DNA of 64,000 bases from assembly GCA_905221605.1 (NCBI GenBank), contig CAJNDS010000731.1:15001-79000 (forward strand). Direction: 5' to 3'. Each line of letters begins with the position of its first letter. Positions within the stretch are counted from its first letter, which is position 1. The stretch comes from Symbiodinium natans (lineage: Eukaryota > Sar > Dinophyceae > Suessiales > Symbiodiniaceae). This document shows, piece by piece, positions 22,928-35,829 of this stretch. The notes beneath the pieces were generated by a model. It was not told where the DNA came from. It made no database searches and saw only the letters and a program-made list of their open reading frames with translations. A program made the translations under genes and the position numbers.

Positions 22928-24787
22928 TTATCGAACGTCGCCCAAAACTTGGCCCTCCACATGCAGGCGACAGGTCGAAGTTATGCGCACTTGCGCGCTG
23001 CGGCCAAGGAGTGTGTCATCGCGGGGTACAAGAACTTTGGCAAAGGTCTTAGTTCGACCGACGGTCTGCCCATGCCCACTTTTGGATCGTTCTTCCTCTG
23101 TGTCCGCGAACCAAACTCGTTCTTCGCGGCCTAGCAAGCCCTCGTTCCGATTGGTGGAGGTGACCAGCTCTGCCAGCTCTCGATAGCGATCCTTGCCCAC
23201 ATGACTCTTCAAAGGCTTTAGCCGCGCAGCTGCTGTTCCCGGCCGCGCGTAGAATTGCCTCAGTTCTAAGTTCGAGAGATTCTTGAGAGGCCCTTGGGCT
23301 TCAGTGTGGCATTTGACCCGAGGCAAGAGGCAAGCTGCGATCATTACTGCAAAAAATCAGTATAGTACTGGTAACTGCAAAAAATTCTTGTTGATAAAAG
23401 GCTGATGCAAGCCCAACAACCGGCCCACAAACAAGAAGCTCCGATTGCGACAGAATCGCGAGATGTGGATGCCTTGAAACTGATACTTCCGGCACAGCTC
23501 CATGGTTGCCCTCCAGTCCTCCTCGCTTTCAGTTGGAAAGCCGCAGATGATATCTGTAAGAAGAAAAAGGTCAGGAACCCCAGCTTTGAGGCGGTCAGCC
23601 AAGTAGGAGAAATCATCCACGGTGTATTCCCTTCTCATGGCCCTCAAAACCTGGTCAGAGCCAGACTGGACTGGTATGTGCATGAAGGCATGCACATTGG
23701 GCCGATTTAGAACCTCAATGATCTGGTCCACATGTTGCATGATGAAGGGTGGGTTCGTCATGCCTGTACGCAGCATGACATGAGGGGGCAAAGCATCGGA
23801 CAATCGCAGCAATAGTTCGGCAATATTTGTCCCAATGTCCAGGCCATAGGCGCCCATATCCTCCGACGCCAGCTCGATCTGACACACTCCTTCACTGGCG
23901 GCTTCAAGTGCCCGGGCGATTATCGCATCGATGGAGTAGGACACCACTTTCCCACGCGACATCTTCGTTTTGCAGTAGGTGCAATTTCCGAGGCAGCCCG
24001 CGTTGATGGTGATAATCTCCGCGTAGCGATGCTTGCGTACTTTGGGCAAAGACAGGGAGGGCAGATCTCCTCGCTTGTCAAGCAGTTGTACGGTGTTCCC
24101 TTTGACAGTTTCCTCAACCACCTCAACAATCCGGTCCAGCTGCGTGACATCCAGCATACTTACGCCTGTGAGGGTCTGTGCCAACTTCTTGTTGCTAGAT
24201 GGCACGCAGCCTGCAAGGATGACTCCCTTGCCCGCTTGCTGGGCATTTGAGACCAAGTTCAACGCTCGAGTCTCGGAAGGATGCTTGACGGTGCAGGAAT
24301 TGATCACTATGGCGTCGCTTTCTTCAAGAGTCTCCACTAAGGTGTAGCCGTAGTCTTTTAGCTGTCCAGCCAAATACTCTCCGTCTGACTGATTGTGTGG
24401 GCAGCCAAAGGTTTTGACATGAATGCGCTGCTTGCCCGGCAGTCGCGCGGACTCCGTGGAAAGAGTCTCTGCTTCGGAATCAACCGGCTGTCCCCTGATT
24501 TTTCGAAGGACTTCTCCCAAACCCAACAGAGGTGGTCGCACGTGGACGTTCGAAGCAAGGTCCTCCAAGTCATGCTTCACTTGGCGATTCCCCGGCTCAT
24601 CCTCCTTGTCCTGGAGTCTTTCACTTCTCGAATCTGTCAGGCTACGGTGATCCTCGTGGTCGGCCTTCCAACCCCGGAGTTCACGTGTGCGACCCCAGAG
24701 CAGAGGCAGCAAAGAGAAAGCAAGTGTCAAGCACAAGGCGGGGGTGGCAGACTTCACCAGGGACTGGGAGGAAAGTGTGTTGCCCAT
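22928..24787 (-). CDS. CDKAL1: CDKAL1-type threonylcarbamoyladenosine tRNA methylthiotransferase
   Basis: Two exons, 24787-23460 (ATG) and 23258-22928 (stop), give a 552-residue protein. The 201-nt intron has a GC donor and AG acceptor, and joins HIS to QFYARPGTAAARLK. Family features appear in order: three UPF0004 cysteines (in FGCPHNQSD, INSCTVKHPSE and ILAGCVPSS), the radical-SAM cluster motif CLGNCTYC (CX3CX2C), the HIPVQSGSDQVL segment, and a C-terminal TRAM-like region ending in VEGQVLGDVR. The enzyme adds a methylthio group to t6A at position 37 of tRNAs reading ANN codons, using two iron-sulfur clusters. An N-terminal extension of about 110 residues includes a hydrophobic stretch (PALCLTLAFSLLPLLW), which may anchor the protein or target it to an organelle. 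Known animal CDKAL1 has its hydrophobic anchor at the C-terminus instead. Confidence 0.92.
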
Positions 24788-27700
24788 GGCTCAAGCTTGC
24801 CCTTCAGCGTGCGCAAAGATGCTTGTTCCAGCAGGTCTCTTGCGAACTAAGGACCTTGCTCATGGAAGTTCATGGTACGTACTGTTTCATGTCGATTTGA
24901 AAGCCGTGGCTCCAGCAACAAGCAACGACACCAGATGCTCGAGTTGCGCTCCACCTCTCCCGTTGCTCCCTTCTTCCCTTGCCACTCAGACGGGAAAATT
25001 GCTTAAATCTGAAGTGCTATTTTCACGCCGATCCTGCCTTGAGTTCCGACTCCAAGCACACGACTCTTGAGCTCAAAGCTTGCTCTGTGTTTTGCGCCTG
25101 CAATAGACATCGAAGCCTGTAACTTGTCCAAAAGGTACCAAGTACCAAGTACCGGTCTCTAGTCTCCAGTTGCGGCCTCCTTGATAGCGCGCAGCAGCAC
25201 ATCGGCTGCCTGCGCCGACTGCCGAACCGGAGCCACATTCCAGCTTAAGATCAACGAATCAACGCAAAAAAAAAAAAGACTCGAGAAGAGCAAATGTGAG
25301 AGAATCCAACATGTTGCGACCTGCTGCAGCGATGAGCCCGACGCACGCGAAGGTTTCACTTCGGAGGTGCCTGGCCGCACTCATGCCAGTCACGTCTGAC
25401 GGTGGCCTTCTTTATTCGGAGTCTCCTTGCGAGTCCGCCAGGACTACGAGTGCCTGCAAGAACATGGACATCATCCGCAAACACCACGAACATTGTTCTC
25501 CGCTGCCTTGCCTGGTCAGAAGCTGGCATGTGACCTTCGGCACACGTGCGGCATGTACCCAATCACGAACAACTCAGATACACGAGCAACCCAAGATCTT
25601 CATCTCGGCCCTCGGCGGGCGCGCTACGACGTCACAGTCGATGTATGCAAGTTGTGCTGCTGCTGCTTCTCACAAGATGATGCAACGGCTACTGTAACAA
25701 TTGCACCATGAAGATCTCTTCTCTCTTGATATATTATATATACGAAATTCCATGTTGCCATGTGTTTTTATGCACCCAGGGAATGCCAATTCACAGCGTC
25801 TCTACAAAGCACTGACAACTGAACACACTATGGAACACTACTGTATGGAGCTGTTGAGCCAAAACGGCCGTCCATGACAACAGCAACGTTACCCAGTGCA
25901 GTCAATGATGACATGCAGGTGGAAATTGTCTTGTTAGCACGGTGCATCTGCTTTCCCCTCGCTCTTTCTCCTGCACTGGCCTAGCAAAACCAATTAAGCC
26001 TCTCAGCCGACATGAGAGGTTTGGTTATGAGCCTCTGCAGGTAACAGGTGATCCTTGATTCATGTCACCGGGGCTTGGGCGGCTTGGGGTGAACTTGGCA
26101 TAGCCGCGTTAGGACAGGTTTGCATGTCTTGGGGGCTCTTACTTTAACGACTTCTTTGACCGGTCCCAGGCAGCTTTGGAACAACATGAGCTCTGCCTGA
26201 TCAAAGGAATGTCGACGCAGGGTTTGTTTATCGGAGTTTGTGTCAGGTAAGACTTGGCCTGGACTGCACTGGAGTGATGCAGATTTATGCAGATGATGCT
26301 CATGATGGTCCCTGCTTGCACCTTCTGACCTTTGGGGCAATGACCATTTGATATCGTTTGATCCGTCACTGTAGTCCTACTGAAAGCTGCTGGCAAGGCT
26401 TCGGGATGTCATTTAGCCAGTTGCACGAATGCCGCGGAGGCTTCTCTCCCCGTCTATTTGCAGATTCGCTCTGCAAATCTCAACGCAGAAAGGCAGTGGC
26501 TGCGAGCATCTGGGTTCTTGCGCACATCGCCAGTATCCGAAAACGGCTGCGACGATTATGAAGTTCATGATTCAAGAACCCAGGCTCCAGCACGCGCGGG
26601 AACGCGCTGCCTTGAAGCACATTTTCAGAACACCGAGGGGAAGCGCATCATCTAAGGGGGCTTGACGCTTCGCCACAATCTCCGAATATCAATAGAAGCA
26701 TCGGGCAGTATGACTGCAAGAGTTGTCACAACGTGATCTGCACTGGTCTTCTTGCAATATCACCATAGCTCCGTGGATACTCTGCGACACTCTGTCATGG
26801 TTGCCACGCAGAGCTGCACAATGCACAACATAAGATCATATAGTTCCTTGGAATCAAAGATGCGTTCCATAATGGCGGGTAAACGGCGGATGCAGAAGGA
26901 GTTGTCAGATAGGATCGGCAAGAACGGTGCCATCCTTCCGAGTCAGGACCGAGTCAGCTCTTCCAAACGGAAAACAAAAACCACATCGCAACAGGCAGTC
27001 CTTGTTGATCTGAGTTATCCACCCGATCGCCTCAGCTGGAACCCAGCTCTAAAGGGCATTTGCCAGCACAAATTTCACTGCCAGAATTCAATCGATAAAA
27101 AAAAAAACGCTGCATCCTAGCTGCTCCATCCATCTTCGCCCTGACTCGCAGCCGTTTCAGGCCAGACCTGAGAGCCCAGAAGCGAAAAAAGGTCCCACTC
27201 CACCACTCCCCAGACATACCATGCAGGCTCCATGAAACTCATGAAGCTTGTGCCCGCGTGCACCGACTCCTCATCTTTCTTTGGCCAGGTCAGAACCTCT
27301 AACACCTGCACGGACATTCACTTGTGCAGGCAGCTGTGCGGTTCAAACCTGAGCTGCGACCTTCAAGGTAAAACAAAAGCCTGACATCGCTCGGTCAAGA
27401 AAAAGCTTTGTGGGAAGCCGCCTCCCCCTCCTTGACTTTTCGGACACCTGCCTTTGGCTGGGTGTCCTGGCATCAGGCGTGCCAGGACGCAAGGAGGAAA
27501 GTACACACCAAACATTCTGTCGGTTCAGGCCTCAAAAGTTTCAGAGAGCTCACTTTGCCTGAGGACCTGGACAGAATGCATGGTCTGTGACACAAGCACT
27601 TCGTGGTCCTCGCTTGCAGGATCTGGGACAACAAGCCCCTACTTAGAGTTCAAGCAAAGCAGGCTGGCCTTCCACAGGTGACCCCCCTCTTGAAGGAAAA

Positions 27701-28171
27701 TTGTGCCCTGGTTGCCTGCAATGGTAACCCAGCCTTCCTGTCACAGCAGGAAGCCCAGAATAGACCAGGGCAGATGTGGGTTTCTCAAAACGAGATGCGA
27801 AAACTGAAGAGTCCTTGTCGTTTTCATCCCCGACCACCTGCAGTCTCAGTCTTGGCATGTACGCTCTCACGGTGCAGCGCTGCTCTCGCTAGCTCTCTCT
27901 TCTTCTTATTCTTCTTCTTGTTCTTCTTCTACGGGGCATGAGCTAGCTCTCTCTCTCTCTCTCTCTTTCTCTCTCCGACTCTGTTCTTCCGTGTTTCCAC
28001 CAGGCCTTCCCCCTGGCACGAAAGACCTGACGGCTTGGCAACAATTCGCAAAATAGCACACCGGCAAGAGAACTGATCACCAGTTGCTCGGGTGCTTGCC
28101 TTCAAGGAAGTCTCCTTTTCGGGGCCCTCGAGCATTTCCAAGATCTGGCAGGCGACCGAACTTAAGACGTC
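24788..28171. other. No gene supported; one degenerate spliced-leader-like sequence
   Basis: Open frames exist on both strands but none has a recognisable domain or joins into a gene. Short A-runs lie at 25266-25277 and 27098-27108, a CTT-rich tract at 27898-27932 and a CT tract at 27947-27978. At 25853-25869 the minus strand reads GCCGTTTTGGCTCAAC, which differs at two positions from the last 16 nt of the dinoflagellate spliced leader and may be a degenerate relic or chance. Confidence 0.35.
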
Positions 28172-30461
28172 TCAAAACTCAAGGAGATGCGTGGGGTCGG
28201 AATGATCGTGCGGGGCTACAGAGTGCCACACTTGCGTTCCGTCTTTCCGGCTCTCCCCTTCTTCGAACATCCGTCTCTCAGCAGTGGAAGACGCCCGCTT
28301 CTGCTCCTCTGCGTTGAATCTGGTGCCAAGCAACTTCTCCTGGTCAATGCCATACTCCTCTGGGACCAAAGCTCTGTGCCGAAACTTCAGAACGCGTATG
28401 CTGTCGTTCTTAACTCTCAGAACAAGGACACTATCAAGGTGCTGATTTTGGGAAGTCCCTGCCTTGCAAATTTGCGACAGGCGCCGTGCGCCCACGCAGC
28501 GACCGAGAGTCTTGAGTGTGATTCGAGTGGGCGCAAGGTCGTGAAGCTCCTGAAGCTTGATCTGCCTGGTAGTAACCGTCGAATTCCTCTGTTTTTGCAT
28601 TGCCCATGCCTTCATCAGCTCATCGAAGATCTGCAATGCCTCCTGAAATAATCTGGGGCGAGATCGGGCGCACGCCTTGAGAAGCTGGTTGAACTGCACA
28701 ACAGATGGCCTCACTTGATGCGATGACATAGCTCTAAAGCATCTCAACGCATCCGAAAAGAGTCCCTGCTCAGCATATCCATTGATCAACGGCCCAAAAC
28801 TTCTCTCATCCGGTTGGAGCCCGCTACCAATGATGTCTCTGTCCAGAACTCTCTTAGCTGACCTCATGTCCTCGTCTTTTGCATGTGCATCGATAAGACA
28901 GTTCAGGATAACCAAGTTTGGCCCATACTCCTGCCGTGCTACTTCTGCCCAGCGCTGCGCGCCTTGCAAGTTGCCCTTTCGAGCTTCTCCATGCACCAGG
29001 GCACCCAGCATTTCCTTGCTCGCTTTCAGGCCAAAAGCTCCTGCGCGTTTGCGCCAATAATCTGCAGCCTTCATATCACCCTTGCGAGAAGCGGCATCCA
29101 CGACAGACGTGAATAGGACAATGTCGGGGCTTAACCCAGCATCCAAGGCGCGCTCAAACCAGCGCTCGGCAGCAACAAGGTCACCGCATTTTGCAGCCGC
29201 GTTCACCATGATGCAGAAAGCTTGCAAATCAGCTCCGCCAGCCTGTTGCAAAAGCAGAAACGTCTGTTCGGCCTTGCTCAGTTGGTTCCGGGAAGCAAAG
29301 ACTTTCACGAGCTCTAGACAGCTTCGCCGAAGCCACGCTTCTGAGCCCTTCTCACCATCTTGACCCTTTTTTTGGCCTCGCTCAATCCAAACCTCCAGCA
29401 GACCCGGACCCTGCACCGCAAGTGCACGGGCCACTTCGAAACATGCCGAGTTCAATGCAGGGTGGACTGTGCCTTCCGAGCCATCCAGGGTTGCTAGCCC
29501 GGTGTCCATGCGCTGGAGCAGATCTTGCGCAACATCCAGGCAGCCCATCTTGGCCGCACCTTCTGCAACACGTGCCATTGAAGTAACTTTGTCCTCGGGG
29601 CACAGGAAATCGTCTGCTTTGCTAAACCACTTCTCGATACAGTCAATTCCGCGGTCACTGGAGCCACTGGCCTCCAAAGTCGCAAGTGCGACCACCGCAA
29701 AGGTTAATTGGTCCGGTTGCATTCCCGATTTTGCAAACTTCAGAAGAAGACTCTCAGTAAGTGTGACATCACCGGCCCGTGCCGCAGCACAGAGCAGGGC
29801 ATTCCAAATACTCGGTGCAAGCACATGGTCCGCTGAGAATCGCGCGAACCAAGCTTCTGCTGCATAGAAGTCGCCTTCTCTTGCAGCTGCATCCACCAGC
29901 ATGTGGACGTGCAGCTCTTCTACATCTTGTTGTGCGTTCGACAGTGCACTGAACCAGCGCTGTGCTTCACGCCGATTGCACTGCTTCGCAGCTGCTTCCA
30001 TGAGCTTGCCCAAAGTACGACCATTCGGTCGGATGCCATCTTTCAGCATCTCTTCGTAGTACTGCACCGCCAGCTCGGCACTTCCCGCGTTTGCACAGGC
30101 CTTTCATCTCACTTCTTTCGTCCAGTCAAAAATCTACGTAGCAAATAACCACTGCCTACGCGCCAAACATCAACTTGAAGTCTTTTGCATCAAAGCCTTC
30201 AAGCGAGTGTTGTGCAAAGTTCGACGCATCTCGGGTGGAACCTTCCCGCGCAGCTGATTGAAGATGCAATCTGCACGCCCAACGTCGCCATGCCTGTCAT
30301 GCTTTGGTAAGGAAGTGACTGATATTGGGAGCACGAAAAACCATCAGCAAGCAGCACATAGACATGTATTGAAATCGTACCGAATGCGACACAATGGCTT
30401 GAAGAATGAAGCTGAGACGCACGGCTGCGGCGTTCAGCTTCTTCATGTCGCTCCACACTTC
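28172..30461 (-). CDS. Pentatricopeptide-repeat (PPR) protein, 5' incomplete
   Basis: Three exons are visible: 30461-30388, 30293-30197 and 30100-28172 (stop TGA). Both introns are short (94 and 96 nt) with GC donors and AG acceptors. Joining gives continuous PPR helices, for example AIVSHGDVGRADCIFNQLR across the first splice and NTRLK-ACANAGSAELAVQYY across the second. Some fourteen PPR-like units follow, such as VEEL-type helix pairs and FNQLLKACARSRP near the end. The last 130 residues are charged and not PPR. The family binds organellar RNA in a sequence-specific way, usually for editing, processing or stability. The true start lies upstream of 30461 and was not found. No transit peptide can therefore be assessed. 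Confidence 0.9.
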
Positions 30462-30989
30462 CTGGCTCGCTGACTTGTCCTCATAGGCTCAGCTAAGGAT
30501 ACTTCTTGTTTAGGGAGGAACTCTGAATCGTTGCAGGCCTAAACCGACACTCTCACCTAGGGTCAATATCGCGCTCTCACGTGGGTCGTGCACGCATTCT
30601 GTATTCGAACTCCTGCGCTCGTCCAAGTCCGGCACGCATTTTGTGATCTAATTATGCTCTCGCCCGCTCTCGTCTGCATCCCGTCACAATGAGGGAGCCT
30701 CTATTTGCTCTCCTTCAAAAAGGAAAGCTTCACCGTTGTGGGGGGGAACCTCGGGCCTGCGCAGTGCGACACCGAAGTTCCCGCCATTAATCAAACGGCT
30801 TTGTCCCAACAGCAAACCTACATTTTCTCTATGTTGCAGTGGGAAAACCCTCATTCATGTCAAGTTATGTATTGTTGCGTATTGTTGCTTTTGTTTTTCG
30901 GAGTCCATACTCTGACGGACAAACTTCAACTCATCTTTCTCTTCCTTCCTTCCTTCCTTCCTTCCTTCCTTCCTCCCTTCCTTCCAGCG

Positions 30990-31021
<32 letters not shown>

Positions 31022-33463
31022 ATTTCTCATCTCACAATCTATGCTTAACCCTAAGTGTTAGATTTTCATCCCGTTCCTCTCGGCTGTGCTTCTTCTATAG
31101 TTTCATAGACAAAGCACTCCTACTCCATTCCACAATTTTCTTTACACAGGCTCTCCAAGTCTCACGGGGGAGGGGGGTGGGGGGGGCAAACAAAAGCCAG
31201 CAAAAAGCATGCAGCATGAAAGCAGACCGCGAACCAAAAACGCAAAAGCAGAACACACAACGGGCTTGGGATGGCAAGGAAAGAAGCAAAAATAGAACGA
31301 AAACAGGCCACAACCAAAAGGCAAACGCAAGAAGCATCATAGCGGAAAGCAGAAGGCATAGCATAGCACAAAGCAAGCAGAAAACAAGCAACACCCAACA
31401 ATCGAAACGAAGCAACATGCAGATCAAGAAGAAGCCAACACACAAAAACAAAAAAGAACAACAAGAAGAATGCAAAGGCAACAGGGTTTAGACAAAAACA
31501 ACCCTTAACTCATCAGGGCTCCGAAGAATGTGTACCACAACAGAAACCCGAAAACAAATTGCCAACCCTTGCACGACTGTTGGCCTGGTTCCGGTCCTTG
31601 CCGAGCGCTTCGGGCTTCACACTGACCAAGTGTCTGGAAGGGATTGGGAATCTCACCTTCAGCAGCTTCAGCATTCCAAGGAGCCTGAATAACAAGGGAA
31701 GCTCGGATTCTCCCATGCTGAGGACGGCACTTGGACCATGGATCCCAGACGCAGCATGCGGCGAAACTTGTGCAGGTCCATGAGCAAACCGGTGCATGTC
31801 TGTGCACAGTGAGAGGCAGTGGTAAGCAGATCTAAAGCGGCTCTGGTGACCTCCGAGCAGACTCAGCTGCAGCCCTGGAAACCCGATTGCAACAGCGAAG
31901 CCCGCTCTGAGGATCAAAGCTGCGGGAGCCAGTTCGGAGCACATGCGGCACGTGCGCTCCTCGCAAAGCTCAGCACAAAAGAAGAGATGCGCCTCGCCAA
32001 CTTTGAGTTGGTGGACAGTCTGGCTGCCGTTGACCTCTAACTTCTCCGTCATTGGTGTCTCCTCACATACGTGCTTCCAGTTGTAGCTCGTTTGGATGCG
32101 AACCAGCATTCACCAGCGTCCTTCACAACTTTGTAGTACACCTTGACTATACGAAGAAAGACCTGGCTGTCGAGTGCGATTTGGATTAGACTCCACCTCT
32201 GTGTGCGTACGTGCTTGATGTACACGAGCACCTATAGCCAATAGCCAGAGCAACAATCGGACCATCGGGATTTTGTGGTTTTCCCACGTTTGCACCGTGC
32301 CGCCTAAGGCTCCTATAGGGAACCCAAATTCTTTATGGCAAGCCGTGGCCTCGCGAGAGATCTTCACTTCGTGCGGCTCCAGGAGGTTTCGGAAGAGACT
32401 GCGCCAGCAGGGCTTGTGGCATCTTGTGGCATGTGGCAAGCTGTTCCGAAATTTCAAGTGGCATGATGCTGCACACTGCTCTTCTGCCGGTGACTCCCCC
32501 ACTGCCTTTTCAGCTCTTCCGAGGTCAGTTCTGCCTTTGCCTCAGACAGTAGCAAGCGCACTTTATTGCAGAGATAGTCTCATCTGGATGGACTTTCAAC
32601 TCGCCCGACCGCTTTGAACAGTATTCAGAAACAAGGAACCATACCGGTACCTCCCTCAACATTGTCGTATCCTACAAGCAGACGCTGAGACAGATGCCCA
32701 CCCCCATCCCAGGAAAGAATGCAATCCAGCTGCCACGGGCTTCGGCTTCGGCTTCGGCTTGGGGGTCGCTTGCAGCATGATGGCCGCTATCGCTTGCAAG
32801 CGGCTTGCAGCCTCCTGCAGAAGCGGGGCCTGGAGAGGAACGCCACGTTCCCAGCATGATGGCTACTGCATTGCTAATGGTACACATATGCCATCATTGG
32901 TACGAGTGAGACTCAGTGAGACCTTGCAATACCTTGCACATCTGCACAAACGTGCGCAAGCGCGCATGCAAAGGTCCTGGTCCAGCGCAGTGCCTACATT
33001 GATGGAGTTCGTCACGTTCGTGTCCTCTACTCCATCGTTGTCGGCTTCCTCCAATGCATTCACCTTCAGGTTTCCACAGGTTCCACAGCAGTGGATGTGC
33101 CAAGTCACGAGTGCTGGAGCCTGCACCGGCTTTTCGGGCTCTTCCTCCGCCACGACCTCTTCGGGCTCAAATTCCTCTTCCTTGACATCCTGGTCATCCA
33201 AGTTCAAGGTTGCATGGAATTTGGCGCCACACTTTCGTGCTCTTATGTGCTCTTTCATGCCACTACTTCAAGCTTAGCCGGTTAAGCCTTGTCGATCGCG
33301 GAGAAGAACGAGATGAACTCCTACGAAGGAGTTTTCGTCGAGAAGCAGGTTGTTCTGAGGCATTCTGAATCATGCGGTGTTTTTAAAGGCTTGTCATGCT
33401 CATCTGCTGAGGATAATTACATCATTGCATCCTCCTCATCCAGAGCTCCATCACCATCCGAGT
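30462..33463. other. No gene confidently supported; microsatellites and weak minus-strand exons
   Basis: Weak minus-strand candidates lie at about 31513-32109 (hydrophobic, in two overlapping frames), 32110-32502 and 32863-33258 (an acidic stretch including DDQDVKEEEFEPEEVVAEEE). The last may be a real exon of the gene upstream at 33464-34445. The stretch 31195-31490 is unusually A-rich and C/T-poor on the plus strand, which keeps frames open without implying genes. A GGCTTC hexamer repeat lies at 32740-32761. Confidence 0.3.
30941..31020. repeat. (CTTC)n tract followed by a 31-base C run
   Basis: About ten CTTC units with one interruption at 30941-30985, then 31 consecutive C from 30990 to 31020. 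Homopolymer length in the assembly may be unreliable here. Confidence 0.9.
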
Positions 33464-34445
33464 CTACGTGGCCAAAGAGCTCCTGGCGCGTTGAAACCCC
33501 TTTTGAACAAGCATGAGGAGGCCACGTGTCTGAGAAGATCGAAGGTCATACGCCGCCCTTCGCAACATGAGCACACCGTCTCGTGTAGCAGTGTAGCAGA
33601 CGGTCTCCTCGTAGGTCAATTTGTTGAGTCTGGCAAATTGGCGTGCCACCTTGACGGCAGTTGAGTTGTGACATGATGTGACATGTCTGACAGCAAATCC
33701 AGTCTTCAAAGCTCCGCCAAAGCTTGGAGCCTTCATGGCAAAGCTGCGGATAACCTCCATCTCCTGTGCCCTTCTGCGCCAGCCCTGCAATGTAGCGGAA
33801 AGACGATGCAAACTTGTTGACATGGACTGACAGAACTGTAGTCGCTTTTCTTGCCTGCTCACGGTGCCGCCTGCTGAGGTTAGCAGCTCTTGCAAGGCGC
33901 AGGTCCGCACGACCCATTCGAGACTCCAAGGGCTTCGTCTGCAAGGGTTTGATCGAACTTTGCTTCTCACAGACATTCATCACCCGCACATGTCGCAATT
34001 CAATCTTGAGGCACGCGAACATGCCTCAATCTTGACGAACTCCCTCAGGTCGTCCTCGTACTTCCTGAGTTAAATCCCCTGCCCGAGAACTCATACGAAA
34101 TCCATGACTCACCTGTCATAGAATGCCAAGGCAACACCTGCCAGCCTGTGCCTGTGACAAGTTATGACGGCTTCATCCTTCCTATCCCAGCCATCACAGG
34201 CAAGCCACTTATCGAAGCCAAGCGGAATGGATTTTACCCGCTGCAGCATCTTCTCCTCCGTCGCTCTGCAAGCCTGCGAAACACTCGGCTAATTATGCTA
34301 CCCGGTACAAGTAGCGGCATTTTGGAGCAGACCTCAGATATACCAACAGTGCAGCTTGTACAGACCAGCTCGATCGACAGACATGCAGAACATGCTGGCC
34401 TTGACCAAGCTGTCGCAATGGTCTGCATCCTCCTCCATTTCAAGA
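33464..34445 (-). CDS. Exons of an unidentified helical protein
   Basis: At least three minus-strand stretches read as protein: about 34445-34365 (EEDADHCDSLVKASMFCMSV), about 34275-34115 (KSIPLGFDKWLACDGW, then RLAGVALAFYDR) and about 33976-33500 (includes LQGWRRRAQEMEVIRSFAMK). The segments are helix-friendly with regularly placed hydrophobics and tryptophans. Their spacing loosely recalls centrin-binding Sfi1-type repeats, but I would not assign that family. Splice sites were not resolved. Adjacent weak exons at 32863-33258 may belong to the same gene. Confidence 0.4.
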
Positions 34446-35829
34446 AAGGGAGACGTCTTGGCCTGGTATCACTTCACAGAAACATGCTCCGTTCTTCAAC
34501 GGCTAGCACGAATAAGCACTCTGACAGAATGAGCCTTGGCAAACAAAGGAGCTACGACCTTCTCTGTTGCCCGGAGCTCCTGTCACAAGTCGTGGGAGGG
34601 CTCATTTGGGTTTTGGAATCCATTCGTGCTTTTAAAATCCGCCGAGGCCTTGGGCCGCAGTTGTCAGGGGAGCATGAAACAGGTACCCCGCCTCTGATTG
34701 ACCTTTCCCGTTCCATGACTCTTGCTCGTTTGTGGGGACTGTGCCATGCCAAGATATTCCAAGTATCCCCTCACCTGAACGCGATGCAAAGGTCTGCACT
34801 TGTTTGTTTTGCGCAAGCTGAATTCGTCAGTGCAGGACGCGGGCGACACGTCGCCATTACAGGCTTGTTGGGAGTCCTTTTCGGACCTCAGGGCCGCCTT
34901 TGTGAGTTGGCACTGCGTGGGCTTGAGGGCAGTAAAGTTAAGTGTTTTTGTAGCTTGCACCCGGGGGTTTTCACGATTCTAACACCCCCAACCCCCTGAT
35001 GAGTTCCCAGAGACACCCTCGCTCCCTGAACGATGTTACTGGGACGAGGTGTTGCCGGATCCGGATCCCCGACTAAAGTGCCCTAGACGCCTGTATGACC
35101 CTGTGCAGCTGCAGAGTTTGAAGGTGCCATGGTTGCGGACTCAGGGGGCTGCGCTGTGCCAGGCAGAGGCGGGTCGCGCAGCGTTAAAACTACTCTCAAA
35201 TCTCGCAAATCCTTCTCGAACTCCATTGCGAAGCGCTCTGCCTTCGAACATGGAGCTTGGGAGTGGGCAAGTCCAACCATCACACAGCCATCGCACAGCC
35301 AAAACACAGAAAACTAGATGAAAAACAAGCACATCAGACGCCAGAGACAAATCTTCGATGAACTCGAAGGGCGCCTCACGAACTTTGGCCCTCACCTTCT
35401 CCCGAAGCCCTGCCAGAACCCGCTCCTGCAAAGGATTTATTGGGGAGGACACCAGGACAGACTTTCGACTGACACCGGTCTCAGCCCTGCCTTTGCTATC
35501 CGCGCTGCTTTGCGGCGCCTTGCTGACAACTTTATTTCTTGCGTAACTGCTGCCGCAGTTGTGTCAGATGTTACGAACAAAAGTAGATGGAATGCCTTTC
35601 GTCAACAAGCTTTCACGTGCTCATAGCGTAGTGGTAGCTGAGCTTTGAAGTCTGAACCGAATATTCAATTCAAAAATATTTCGCTATTTCGAGTGGATGC
35701 GCGAGCATCCTAGTTGCTTCCAGGGGCGGACCACGAGCGGACCACTCAGGCAAGGGGCTCGTTTCTTTGCATCTCCCGCGCGATGCCGATGGAGGCGTTC
35801 AACAAGGACATCCTCAATCCAAGAACTGA
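34446..35829. other. No gene supported
   Basis: Plus-strand frames are open (34148-34999) but overlap better-supported minus-strand exons and show no domain. From 35000 to 35830 nothing is convincing on either strand. Confidence 0.35.

Noticed and set aside
31177..31491. Plus-strand Lys/Gln/Asn-rich frame
   Set aside because: It results from a strongly A-rich strand composition and has no protein-like pattern.
34148..34999. 283-aa plus-strand open frame
   Set aside because: No domain is visible, it overlaps minus-strand exon-like sequence with better protein character, and every supported gene here is on the minus strand.
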